DNA of 64,000 nt, from the NCBI GenBank assembly GCA_023091665.1, contig JALJCQ010000017.1, positions 1,240,001 through 1,304,000 of the forward strand. Direction: 5' to 3'. Positions 21,779 to 30,761 of the stretch are shown here, one piece after another; the stretch's first letter is position 1; each line of letters opens with the position of its first letter. The DNA is from Pythium myriotylum. Its lineage: Eukaryota; Oomycota; Peronosporomycetes; Pythiales; Pythiaceae. Position numbers and translations under genes: made by a program. Under the pieces are notes generated by a model. That model worked only from the letters and a program-made list of their open reading frames with translations, ran no database searches and was not told the origin of the DNA.

Positions 21779-23411
21779 ATGTTTGGCGCGTCTAGTGCAA
21801 GCAAGCTCGGTGGCTTCTCATTCGGCGCTTCGCCAGCGCCCGCGGCTGGTGCGACCGGTGGAGGCTTCTCATTCGGTGCTAGTGCACCTGGAGCCACCAC
21901 ACCTGCGCCAGCCTCCACAGGCTTCAGCTTCGGCTCAGGAACGCCGGCAGCGACACCAGCGTCAACTGGCTTTGGTGGCTTCGGCACGACGTCGACGGCT
22001 GCTGCACCTGCAACCGGCAGCTCGGGCTTCTCGTTCGGCGCAACAAGCACGAGTACGGCTGCGCCGGCCGCAAGTGGCGGGTTCGGTTTCGGGACCGCAA
22101 CATCTACCGCCGCGCCAGCGGCGAGCGGGGGCTTTAATTTCGGATCCGCAACACCCACTGCAACCCCTGCGACCAGTGGAGGTTTTAGCTTTGGAGGTGG
22201 AGCGGCTACTGGTACGACCGGCTCTACAGGATTTGGGTTTGGAAGCGGCGCCGCCGCGACATCCACAACTCCATCGCTCTTCGGCTCTGGAACAACTGGC
22301 ACGACAGCTACTTCGTCTGGCGGCTTCGGATTCGGCACAGGAACAACCGGCGCGACCTCAGCATTTGGTGCAAAACCTGCAGGCTCGACTGGGTTTGGTT
22401 TTGGCACTGGCACCACTGGAACAGGCACTACTGGAACTACTGGATTTGGATTCGGCACTGGGGGATTTGGAACAAGTGCAACCACAAATGGCACTGGATT
22501 CGGAACCCTGGGAGGTGCCACCTCTACATTTGGCGCGGCTCCGGCAGCAGTCACAACGCCTGCCCCCATTATCATGGGTGGTGACGCTGCTGTCGCACAG
22601 CTAAACTCGATCAAGTACGCCTACCAGGATCCGATGCAGTCACGCTTCAAGTTCCTCATGTACAACACGGTGGATCCATCCCAACGTCATCTGTACGTCC
22701 GCCCTTCTCACATTAGCGAGCGCCAGTGGGAGCAGGCCGAGCAGGACAATCCGGATCCCCTCAACTGTGTACCTGTCCCTATCACGGGTTTCAAAGACCT
22801 CCTCAAGCGTATCCAAGTACAACAAGAATATGCCGAGAAGTACAACACATTTACGGATGATTTGCGGACACAACTGAAGGAGATGGAGAAGACTAGTCGA
22901 GCCACTGAAGAAAAGCTGGAGAAGTGCCGCCATGAACACGTGCAACTTGCCCACATGCTTGTGAAAGTAAGGACTCGGTTGAGCTCAATGATTGAGGGTT
23001 TGTGTGCTGAACTGGCAATTGTGGAACAGATAATGAAGGACATCGAGTTCCTCCAGAATCTCGGGAAGCCTCTGCAGCGAGAGGAGATGAACTTAGTGTA
23101 AGTGCTACTTGCGCATGTTCGTTTGCTCGACCCAGACTAATTCCATGATTCCCCCTAGAATGGCTCTGAAGAAGCTCCAGGCTTTGTTGGACGCACCGGG
23201 GCAGTACAAAGCTCGTCTAAATGACGCCATTGCATTACAGCGTGTCCAGGAGACGACATCTGCGCCTCCGGCGAACCAAATGAGCCCAGCTGACTTACAG
23301 CGCATCTACCAGTTCTTGGAGAAGCAGCGCCAAGGACTCGAGCATTTGACGAACCTCCTCAACGAAGATTTAGCCGACATTAAGCTGATGAAGGAGACCT
23401 GGCGCAGATAG
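21779..23411 (+). CDS. NUP54: FG-repeat nucleoporin Nup54 (Nup57 in yeast)
   Basis: Two exons, 21779-23097 and 23159-23411, with a 61-nt intron (phase 2); 523 residues. Residues 1-260 are an FG-repeat region dominated by GFSFG and GFGFG units spaced by Gly/Ala/Thr linkers, which forms the permeability barrier. From about 270 the structured part starts: QDPMQSRFKFLMYNTVD, then PSHISERQWEQAEQDNPDP, then a long coiled coil that binds Nup62 and Nup58 in the central channel complex. Exon 2 completes the coiled coil (MSPADLQRIYQFLEKQRQGL) and ends at ETWRR. MFG at the start is typical of FG nucleoporins. Splicing joins LV to MALKKLQ without a frame problem. Confidence 0.93.
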
Positions 23412-23635
23412 ATGGGAGGCTACATTGCTCCGATGAACTGTATGCTCATGCGGGAATGACAACTGCATCGTATCTACGCGTACTCGGGTCTCGTTTTTTG
23501 CTCAAATCATGTGCATTTACGTTAAGATCGCGAACCGCTGTTTATCCAACGGGCGCAGTAGCCAAATTCGCACTCGGCTATCAACGCCATCTAACGGACG
23601 CGAGCGTACATCACGTCACACGGAGATTTCCGTAC

Positions 23636-24014
23636 TTAGTGGTTGAACGGGTCGATCGGGCCGTAGGTCTCCACGACGATCGGGGCCTCGTCGAACTGGT
23701 GGAGCGGCGGCGGCGAAGAGAGCACCCACTCGAGGGACTGGTGCAGCTCCGGCACGACGACCTCGTCGTCGTCGTTCTGTGCAGGGGCGGCGGCGCTGAA
23801 GGCGCGGGCAGCCGGGCGGAGAGCGACGGCCGGGCGAGCTGGAGAGGCGCCAGAGAAAAAACGTCAGATCTCAGGCTCTAGAGCTCGGTTTGCGGCCGCG
23901 AGCACCTCCACGGCGAGCGCAGAGCAGGGCGCACGCCGTGGGCGCAGTGGCCGCGTCGTATGGCGAGTACGCACCGGTCTTGAGGGCGCGGAGGGTCTGC
24001 GTGATGAGGCTCAT
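23636..24014 (-). CDS. Nuclear-encoded C-terminal tail of cytochrome c oxidase subunit 1 (COX1-c type)
   Basis: Two exons, 24014-23975 and 23838-23636, with a 136-nt intron; 80 residues. It starts with a textbook mitochondrial presequence (no acids, ALKTARPAVALRPAARAF, probable cleavage at RAF/SAAA). The mature part contains LEWVLSSPPPLHQFDEAP. This is the soluble matrix-side tail motif at the extreme C-terminus of mitochondrial and bacterial COX1 (LEWxLxSPPPxHxFxExP). I infer a detached COX1 tail that is imported and assembles with a shortened mtDNA-encoded COX1. A nuclear COX1-c of this kind has been described in Acanthamoeba and attributed to an ancient fission. The alternative is a lineage-specific small respiratory subunit with a chance SPPP motif. 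Divergent from another probable mitochondrial gene 345 bases away. Confidence 0.72.
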
Positions 24015-24359
24015 GGCGAGGGTTGCGCTGCTGGAGACCGGCGGAAATCTGACGGGCTCTCTCTCGGTTAGACTGGTGGTCGGTCCTAACCGCTCGATAG
24101 ACCAGCGACACAAAGACGTGGGTCGCTGCGTTTGCCCCCCACAAAAGTCCCCCTGATTGAGCAACTCGGACCACTCTGAAAAAGCAACCAAAGGAGTAGA
24201 CCCCCGTATTACTACATACCCTGTCATATCAACTAGCCAACGGAAATGGGAGGAGGTCTCTTGTTGGGAGGGGCGACGGTGCACTGTGTGGCTGTGTGGG
24301 CTTCCCCCTGGTGAGGCACGCGCCCCTCGCCATCGCCCAGAAAGCCGAGATCAGCAACG
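24015..24359. promoter_or_regulatory. Divergent promoter between two small mitochondrial genes
   Basis: 345 bases separating the COX1-tail gene (minus) and the 71-residue membrane protein (plus). No clear initiator match or gene is seen; the arrangement suggests shared regulation of two respiratory-type genes. Confidence 0.4.
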
Positions 24360-24642
24360 ATGAGCGGCAAGGTCGTGCGCTGGCACCGTCTCCCCTTCAC
24401 GCAGTTCGTCGCCCACGAGGCCAACCGCCCGATGTTCCGCCCGTTCCTCGTCGGCGCGGCCGTCTCCTTCGTGCTCTTCGGCGTGCTCCCGACGCGCGGC
24501 GCCACGCGTACGTCGAGTCGAGTTGCGTTAGTTGTGTCGGGTGTATTTGCTGACCTGTTGTGTGATTGATACAGAGGAGGACGCCGAGAAGTCCAAGTAC
24601 TGGCAGCGCGTGAACGGCACGTTCAAGCACGGCCACCACTAA
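24360..24642 (+). CDS. Small single-span membrane protein, probably mitochondrial
   Basis: Two exons, 24360-24507 and 24575-24642 (67-nt intron, phase 1); 71 residues. A basic N-terminus (GKVVRWHRLPF) precedes one membrane segment at about residues 28-46 (PFLVGAAVSFVLFGVLP). A polar tail follows, EDAEKSKYWQRVNGTFKHG, ending in His-His. Size and layout resemble small membrane subunits of mitochondrial ATP synthase or respiratory complexes; the PFLVGAAV segment is loosely like yeast ATP synthase subunit j, but this is too weak to name it. It pairs head-to-head with the COX1-tail gene, which supports a mitochondrial role. The splice is supported because the unspliced frame stops soon after the donor, whereas the spliced product continues in a clean polar tail. 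Confidence 0.65.
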
Positions 24643-25208
24643 GCGTCTACCAGCTATGTCGTACACGAAGAATTGACTTGAAGATTAACTGGAATCGAAA
24701 CAGTCAGACCGTCTCGGCGCTGCTGGAGAAACGGTCCGTCGCGCACATACAGATCCCATAGCGTGGAAAATACCTGTGTCGCGTGGTCTCCAGGAACGAC
24801 AGTAGCGTGCTGGCGGTGTGGTAACAGTTTCCTCAAGAAAGATCCTCTTTACTTTCACGCGTTTTTGGGTACCCGTGGCTCCGATTCAGCCGGCTGAATC
24901 TGTGCCTTACTGTCCTTGCATTGGCAACACTCGCGGGATCATGTGAAAAGTCCTGTATGATTGTATTTACGTGAGGGGGACCGCCTGAAGATCGTCCATA
25001 AAGATACCAAAAACACCTTCCTAACGACAACGCGCCTGCATCGCCGAGATGAAGAGCAGTAGAAGAACTAACCCAGCCGAACGCGCGTATCATCTCTGAC
25101 GACTTCTCGCACTTGAGCATGCTGTTCTTGACCTCACAAAGCGTACCTTGCCATCTCAGTCGTTATCGGTCTGGAAGGAAAACTTGCGAGAATGAGCTTT
25201 GCGCACTG
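24643..25208. other. Intergenic with two short minus-strand frames of uncertain status
   Basis: 566 bases. On the minus strand an ATG-initiated 95-codon frame (25120-24833) is followed in another frame by one of about 60 codons (24836-24654) without an ATG. They could be exons of a small gene, since a junction near 24835 would link them, but no conserved motif is visible and I do not call a gene. Otherwise this is the 3' flank of two convergent genes. Confidence 0.35.
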
Positions 25209-26381
25209 CTAAACTTTCGCCACCGAGCCCGCCTTGTCGCGTGCGATAAGCATGATCAGAATGACGAGCAGAATCAAAAGAGTGCCGATAATCGAGATCA
25301 ACCAGAAGCTCCACCTTGACGACTCGGCCTCGGTCATTTCTTCGCGGTACTTCTGTGCCCAGTTGGGCACAATCATCAGGTCTGGTCGTAATCGATAAAG
25401 TTCCTCCTTCTCACGTGGTGTGAGTCTTCGCATCATGCTTCGCACGAGCTTCTTTCGCTTCTTCTTGCTTCGCGGCGTCGCTTGTCGATTAGCTATTGCG
25501 CTGCTTCCACCGTTCACCATCAGAAGCTCGGACTCGCCGTCATCCTCATCCTCATCGTCCACAAATTCTTCATCCTGGTCTAGCACATCGTCGTGCCACT
25601 GCAAACGACGTGGAGGTTTGTTCTGTGGTTGCTTGATCCCCTTCTCGTCAATCGATGAATAAGCCGAGATCCGCTTTAAAGCTGGCTTGAGCCTCGGCGA
25701 CTGGAAGTGCTTGCCGTCGCCCTTGGATGCGTCCGGGCTGAGCTGCAACCCGTCGCCGTCTGTGTCTAAATCGTCCATTTTGTTGGATGGGGAGGAGCCC
25801 GACAGCAAGTCATACTCGGCGTCACCACCGCCAACGAGAGCCTTAACCTTGGTAATCGAGCTCACAAACGCGCCGGTGATGATACCAACTGCTTCCAGGG
25901 GCGTGATCTTCACAGGACTCGACGCTGAAGGCGACTCCAATGCGGCTAACTCTCTTAGCTCACTCTCCAATGTTCGAGCGCGGCGGTTCGCTTGCTCCAT
26001 CGCGTGGCGCGAGACCTCGGGCGAGAAGAGCGTCGTGTCGACGTAGTCTCGATCATCGTCGTCTTCGCCAAAAGGCTGGGACAAGTCCATCACACGAAGC
26101 GGTGGCAACGTCGGGCGGGGCTTGTCCACGACCACGACAACTTCGTCGCCATTGTCCGCCGCGCCATTCTCGTCCTCTTCGTCGCTCTCAGCGATCGGGT
26201 TCGGGACGCTGGCGTGTCTGGATGACTTCACGAATCCGTTGGAGGACCCGCTCGTATACACAGGCAGCTGAGCCTCGAGGTTGTCGATAATCGCCGGCGA
26301 GTGCCCGACATGGTCGTCGTCGTTGAGCGACACCGTCTCGAGCTGGTACACGCTGTCGCCGCCCGCGGCCATCGTGGTCAT
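25209..26381 (-). CDS. Unknown tail-anchored protein
   Basis: 390 residues, not recognised. The N-terminal 330 residues are acidic, polar and probably disordered, with several Asp/Glu clusters, one basic block (SKKKRKKLVRSMMRRLTPRE) and a moderately hydrophobic stretch near 170-190 (LEAVGIITGAFVSSITKV). A single strong membrane segment at about 364-383 (FWLISIIGTLLILLVILIML) is followed by nine to ten residues, which fits a C-terminal tail anchor with a cytosolic head. The segment RLRPDLMIVPNWAQKYREEM just before the anchor is the most protein-like part. There is no signal peptide. Function cannot be inferred; an endomembrane adaptor is one possibility. Confidence 0.75.
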   Translation of the reverse strand: MTTMAAGGDSVYQLETVSLNDDDHVGHSPAIIDNLEAQLPVYTSGSSNGFVKSSRHASVPNPIAESDEEDENGAADNGDEVVVVVDKPRPTLPPLRVMDLSQPFGEDDDDRDYVDTTLFSPEVSRHAMEQANRRARTLESELRELAALESPSASSPVKITPLEAVGIITGAFVSSITKVKALVGGGDAEYDLLSGSSPSNKMDDLDTDGDGLQLSPDASKGDGKHFQSPRLKPALKRISAYSSIDEKGIKQPQNKPPRRLQWHDDVLDQDEEFVDDEDEDDGESELLMVNGGSSAIANRQATPRSKKKRKKLVRSMMRRLTPREKEELYRLRPDLMIVPNWAQKYREEMTEAESSRWSFWLISIIGTLLILLVILIMLIARDKAGSVAKV

Positions 26382-26965
26382 GGCCCTTCAGAGGGGAGGC
26401 TTAGTACTGCGCTCGGTCGCCCCGCCGCCTCGGAGTCGACGACGTGTAGAGAGAGAGAGGGAGAACGCCCGGCACGAAGAGAACGCGCCTGCTCTGCTGC
26501 TGAGGTGTCTCGCGTTGGAGGGCCAGCTTGAGGTGCTGTGAGTAGACAGGGATGACTCTCCCGGAAATTTTGCGACAGGGCCTTCGCCATCAGGCAATCC
26601 CCCTTCGTTATAAGATTTAAATTAGAACACTGTACAGGTTACCTGTGATATATTGTCAATTGGAACAACCGCCATATATGTTTTATCGCAGTATTGGTGT
26701 AAAATACTGTTCATTCTGATACAGAGGTTCGTAATACATTACACTCGCCACATTTCGGTCACGTGTTCGTCGCAGAATGGGTGTCGAGTCCATGAACTCG
26801 GCCTCGTAGCAGCGTTGTTGGCGTACCCACGTCGCTCTATGAAGCGGGTACTCTATAGTACTCGAAAACAGAGAATTACGCCGAGTGGCCACGTCAAAAC
26901 GGAGAATGCTGGTGCTTGTAAGGTTGAGGGTGGTGCTCAGTTCTTTATCAGTTCCCACGAAACTC
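26382..26965. other. Intergenic
   Basis: 584 bases upstream of the tail-anchored protein and downstream of the next minus-strand gene. It is AT-rich near 26605-26720. Short antisense frames show no coding character. No gene or RNA is seen. Confidence 0.5.
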
Positions 26966-27901
26966 TTAGATCATGTACGCAATGGTATCGCCGAGTGTAG
27001 CGCCGATGACGGTGCCCAAGCCTGGGCGCACAAACGTCCCCACAGCCGCTCCAAGGCCGCCAGTGATGACAGCCAGGCTGGAGCGCGTCGCGTTCTTTGC
27101 GGTGAGCTCGAGGAACGTCTTGGGCGGGGCTTCTTCTTTGTCTTCCTCCCCCTTCTTCTTGCCATCAGCGCTGCGCAAGTGCTTCTTGCCATCAGTCTTC
27201 TTGTATCTTCTGTACAAAATGAGGATAACTTGGTGCGCCTGGAGAACCCATTTTCAGAACGTGAGAACAGGTGCCACGCCAACAGTCCAGTTGCACAACT
27301 GACCTCCTCAACGAGAAAGATCGAGATATGACCAAGCACATTGCCACGCATACCCGTCTTGAACATCAGAGCTGCTGCTGTGAAGCGACTGTGCGTTCTC
27401 GCGTACTTGCGCGATGCCGCCTTGCCCAGATCTACGATGCGGATTGCAAGAGTAAGAACGACACCAATGTCCAGTAAAACGATCCGCATGATCCATACCT
27501 TTGACAAGCTTGCCAACGATTTGAGGGCGCAGATACAAGATTGCGACTTCTTCAAGAGTGCGTATGCACGTAGTAATACTCAGCGATTTGACAAAGGACG
27601 TCAAACACGCGAGCCCAAAGTCATTGGCGGACGGCGGCACGAACTCCTCCTTCTTCTCCTTCTTCTCGACCTTCTTCTTCAGCTTCTCGAGTTCATCCTC
27701 GTCTTCATCCTCGGAGGCGGTCTCGTCCTCGTCTTCGTCGAGATCCAGAGAGGCCACGAAGCCATTAAAGACCATCAAACCCTGGATCGCAATGGATCGC
27801 ACGGCCGTGATCGTGATGTCGCGCGACTGGAAGTGCTTGTAGTACGGCTTCTTATCCACGAGATAGTTCTTCTCCACGGAGCGGGACGCGAAGACGCTCA
27901 T
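26966..27901 (-). CDS. Unknown multi-exon membrane-associated protein with glycine-rich C-terminus
   Basis: Three exons reconstructed by phase: 27901-27499, 27431-27304 and 27238-26966 (introns 67 and 65 nt); 267 residues. Not recognised. Residues 15-50 contain HFQSRDITITAVRSIAIQG and a weak hydrophobic stretch. A strongly acidic and then Lys/Glu-rich linker follows (about 55-90), then a helical region with LEEVAILYLRPQIVGKLVKD. The second junction restores HISIFLVEEAHQVILILYRR, a convincing amphipathic or membrane helix. A Lys-rich loop comes next, and the end SSLAVITGGLGAAVGTFVRP...GTVIGATLGDTIAYMI has glycine-zipper spacing typical of pore or organelle inner-membrane proteins. Mitochondrial or peroxisomal membrane is possible; no function is assigned. 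Divergent from the peroxisomal reductase, 278 bases away. Confidence 0.65.
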
Positions 27902-28148
27902 GCTTGCCGCTCACTCCACTCGCACGCGGCACCACCGCCGGACCGATCTTCCGCTGGCTCTGCGGATCCCGACGTGCTCCGCTCACCAGCTCACTGGCGT
28001 CTTTGCAGTCGCTCACCTTCGTGCAACCTCCCGAAGCTCTGAGGTTTTTCACACGCGGCGAGCCAACACAACACCCGTGAAACTGTTTACGCGAACTTCC
28101 GGAGCAATCCTTACCAACTTCAAGAGGTTGGTGGGGACGACGGGAGGC

Positions 28149-28165
28149 TTCATTCCCGCATCTTC
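28149..28165 (+). promoter_or_regulatory. Initiator-like element of the dienoyl-CoA reductase gene
   Basis: TTCATTCCCGCATCTTC contains the TCATTCC core of the oomycete initiator. Transcription would start at 28152, about 28 bases before the ATG at 28180, which supports that start codon. Confidence 0.5.
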
Positions 28166-28179
28166 GCTCGAGAGCCCCC

Positions 28180-29064
28180 ATGGACGCCGCCGCGCTCGCC
28201 CGAGTCTTCCAGCCTGACGTCGCCAAGGGCCGCGTGGCGCTCATCACGGGCGGCGGCTCCGGCATCTGCCAGGAGATCGCGATCAAGCTCGCCGAGTACG
28301 GCGCCAAGGTCGCGGTCATGGGCCGCCGGGAAGCCATGCTCCAGCAGACCGTCGACATCATCAAGAGCAAGGGCCGGGAGGCCATCTACGTGACGGGTGA
28401 TGTCCGATCGGAGAAGGATGCCGCCGCGGCCGTGCAGAAGGTCGTGCAGGCCTTCGGTAAGCTCGATGTGCTGGTCAACGGCGCCGCGGGCAACTTCCTC
28501 GCGCTCGCGGAGAAGCTCTCGACGAACGCCTTCCGAACGGTCATCGAGATCGACACGATCGGCACGTTCAACATGTGCCGCAACGCCTTCGAGGAGCTCA
28601 AGAAGAGCGATGACGCCTGCATCGTGAACATCACCGCAACGCTGCAGCTGCCCGCGACTTGGTACCAGGTTCACGCGTCCGCCGCCAAGGCTGCGGTGGA
28701 CAGCATCACGCGCTCGCTTGCACTCGAGTGGGGATCGTACGGTATCCGCGTGAACGGTGTCGCCCCTGGCCCAATCGCTGACACCACAGGAACCCAGAAG
28801 CTCGCTGGAGATGTTACCCCGGAGCAGCTGAACGATTTCCTCACGACCGGTGTGCCAATCGGGCGCGCTGGCCAGAAGACCGATATTGCTGCTGCTGTGC
28901 TCTTCCTCGTCTCGCCTGCTGGTACTTACGTCACGGGTGACACATTCATCGTGGACGGTGCCAACTACTTGTACAAGCCACCAGTGATGTCGCGCGAAAC
29001 ACTCACGAGCTGGTCCAAGTCGATGGAGAAGAAGATTCGCACAACACCAAAGTCCAAGCTTTAA
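28180..29064 (+). CDS. Peroxisomal 2,4-dienoyl-CoA reductase (DECR2/SPS19 type)
   Basis: 294 residues, the family's usual size. It reduces 2,4-dienoyl-CoA with NADPH during beta-oxidation of polyunsaturated fatty acids. It is a classical SDR fold: VALITGGGSGICQEIA at residues 20-35, NGAAGNF in the NNAG position, and the DECR-type active site YQVHASAAKAAVDSITR, which keeps the Lys but lacks the usual SDR YxxxK tyrosine, as is normal for this subfamily. VNGVAPGPI and the late VTGDTFIVDG complete the fold. The protein ends in Ser-Lys-Leu, a type 1 peroxisomal targeting signal, so it should act in peroxisomes. An initiator-like site lies 28 bases upstream. Confidence 0.95.
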   Translation: MDAAALARVFQPDVAKGRVALITGGGSGICQEIAIKLAEYGAKVAVMGRREAMLQQTVDIIKSKGREAIYVTGDVRSEKDAAAAVQKVVQAFGKLDVLVNGAAGNFLALAEKLSTNAFRTVIEIDTIGTFNMCRNAFEELKKSDDACIVNITATLQLPATWYQVHASAAKAAVDSITRSLALEWGSYGIRVNGVAPGPIADTTGTQKLAGDVTPEQLNDFLTTGVPIGRAGQKTDIAAAVLFLVSPAGTYVTGDTFIVDGANYLYKPPVMSRETLTSWSKSMEKKIRTTPKSKL

Positions 29065-29180
29065 GCACAATTTGGAAAGCAGTTGCAGGCTAATGAATAG
29101 TCTTCTTCAGTGCAAAATCTACGTAGCATAAGAAAAACAAAACCTTCTAGTGTCTTCATGATTAGTGCCCGGGATATCTC

Positions 29181-30096
29181 TCAAACGCGCTCTGCGGTTG
29201 GTGTAGAGGCTACTGAGACTGGCAGTGGTGTATCCGGCACGGACGGTTTGAAAGTGCTATTCATCGGACGCCCAGGATGTTGGCCGCCCATGAACGACGG
29301 CACTGACTCGATCGGGATTCCATGCGATTGAAATATCTGAAGCACCTTATCGCTCTCTTTGAGAACCTGGATTTTCTCCCGCGTCTCTGGGTCGACCATG
29401 TGGGAGATCATCTTCCACACACCGGCAAAGATCATCGGGGCGTTGACAAGGTAAAGCCGATGCAACGTCTCCGGATAGTAAAGCTGGCCTAAATCAAAGA
29501 TCGGCTACATTTTCTACGAGTGAGACCTCGTTATCACGAGAGATCTGGTCAAAATGACTCACCTTGAGGTAGTTGATAACTGAGCGCGATGCGTGCTTCA
29601 TTCCGAGGCCCTTGAGATCGACAATGCAGATGTGCTTGTACACACGTCGATCGAGTCGCTTCGAGATTGCAGCTTTCTCCCACTGGATTCGCTCCATATA
29701 CTGTAGACGGTGCGGCATCAGCTCGTCCATGTGGCTGAAGTCTTTTTGGAATCCGTCCAAGTTGATCTCGCTAATGCGGTCGACGGCGATTAGATGGCCT
29801 TCATTGTCCTCCCCGTACATCATTCCTGGCCAGTATTCGTAGAACATTTTACAGCGATCCAGCTCCCGCGTCAAGATTGTGCCGGCTGCCATGGTGCCTC
29901 GCCATTCAATGATTCGCTTGGCCTCGGCGAGCGTTTGTTGCATGCGATTCTTCTTGTTGTTGCGGAAAGCGCGCGTGAGACGAATGTAAAAGTCCTCAGT
30001 ACAGGTTTCTCCGAATTCGGTCTTTAGGGCATCGTAAAACGGTTTGTCTTCGTCTGAGATCGGCTGAGCCTCGTCGTTTAGGTGGGATGTTGTCAT
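29181..30096 (-). CDS. Sec14-like CRAL-TRIO lipid-binding protein
   Basis: Two exons, 30096-29563 and 29483-29181 (79-nt intron, phase 0); 278 residues. The frame is open to about 30219 but the first ATG is 30096. The N-terminal CRAL-TRIO-N helices (EDFYIRLTRAFRNNKKN, EAKRIIEWR) are followed by the lipid-binding domain: YKHICIVDLKGLGMKH, then, across the splice, INYLK joined to LYYPETLHRLYLVNAPMIF, then MVDPETREKIQVL and the terminal PSFMGGQ. These blocks match yeast Sec14 closely in order. It likely binds or exchanges phosphatidylinositol or another lipid in the cytosol; cargo is unknown. The 45-residue Pro/Ser/Thr-rich tail is not part of the domain. Convergent with the reductase. Confidence 0.88.
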
Positions 30097-30761
30097 GACG
30101 TAGAACTGGAGGTTAACGAGAGCAACTTGCAAGCACGAGTCGAAAGATGCAATGGTACCCGAGAATCGACCACTGGGCTTGTCCGCCCAGAGCCATTGCA
30201 GCAGATCTCTCCTCTCCACGATCTCATCCGCACTTCTCCACAGGTAGAATCAGGCCGCTAACCATGCTGTTCATCAACCTGGTTCTTCCCAACCTTGTCC
30301 GGGCTCTCAGATCTTTCACAGCCCAAAATTAGCATATGAGGCCGGAGCACAAGGAACGACGTTGATGGAGTCAAGATAAGATGGGAAAGTCGGTGGATTG
30401 AAGATCATCCACACATGCCAAGGTGTGCGAAAGCGTGGTGGGCACCGAATGCTCTTGGGTCATGCCTGCCCAAAGTGCCAAACTGCTACGACTGAAACTC
30501 GTTGATTGGTTGCTCGTATTCTCAAAGTTTCAGAATCCTGGAGGATGGGAGCCCGCTGGCGGATGCCCGGCAGATCTCCAGATCGCTCGTATTGGCCAAT
30601 AAATATAATCAAATCATTGTGATTCGTTATATATATATATTATTTCAACCAATCGTCATCATCTACGGACTTGGGTCCAGAGCTGCAGTCCAAGTCGTGC
30701 GAGTCGGTCTCCGAATCCATTTGGAGCATTCGTTCTCGAACAGATTACACCAACAGTCCGA
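30097..30761. other. Region upstream of the Uma2-zinc-finger gene, possibly with a missed 5' exon
   Basis: 665 bases. A (TA)n microsatellite lies at about 30628-30640. In the plus strand, frame 30496-30618 reads FRILEDGSPLADARQISRSL and so on. A potential 62-nt intron (30619-30680, GTGATT..TCCAG) would join it in phase to SPNPFGAFVLEQITPTVR directly before the ATG at 30762, which looks like the upstream strand of a Uma2 fold. No ATG opens that exon, so the 5' part is either split further or degraded. Confidence 0.4.

Noticed and set aside
21766..22614. 282-codon minus-strand Pro/Val-rich frame opposite the Nup54 FG repeats
   Set aside because: The antisense of Gly/Phe/Ala repeats gives PNPNP-like repeats automatically; there is no independent evidence.
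28150..29070. 306-codon minus-strand frame opposite the dienoyl-CoA reductase
   Set aside because: It is a shadow of codon bias; the plus strand has complete SDR motifs and an SKL end.
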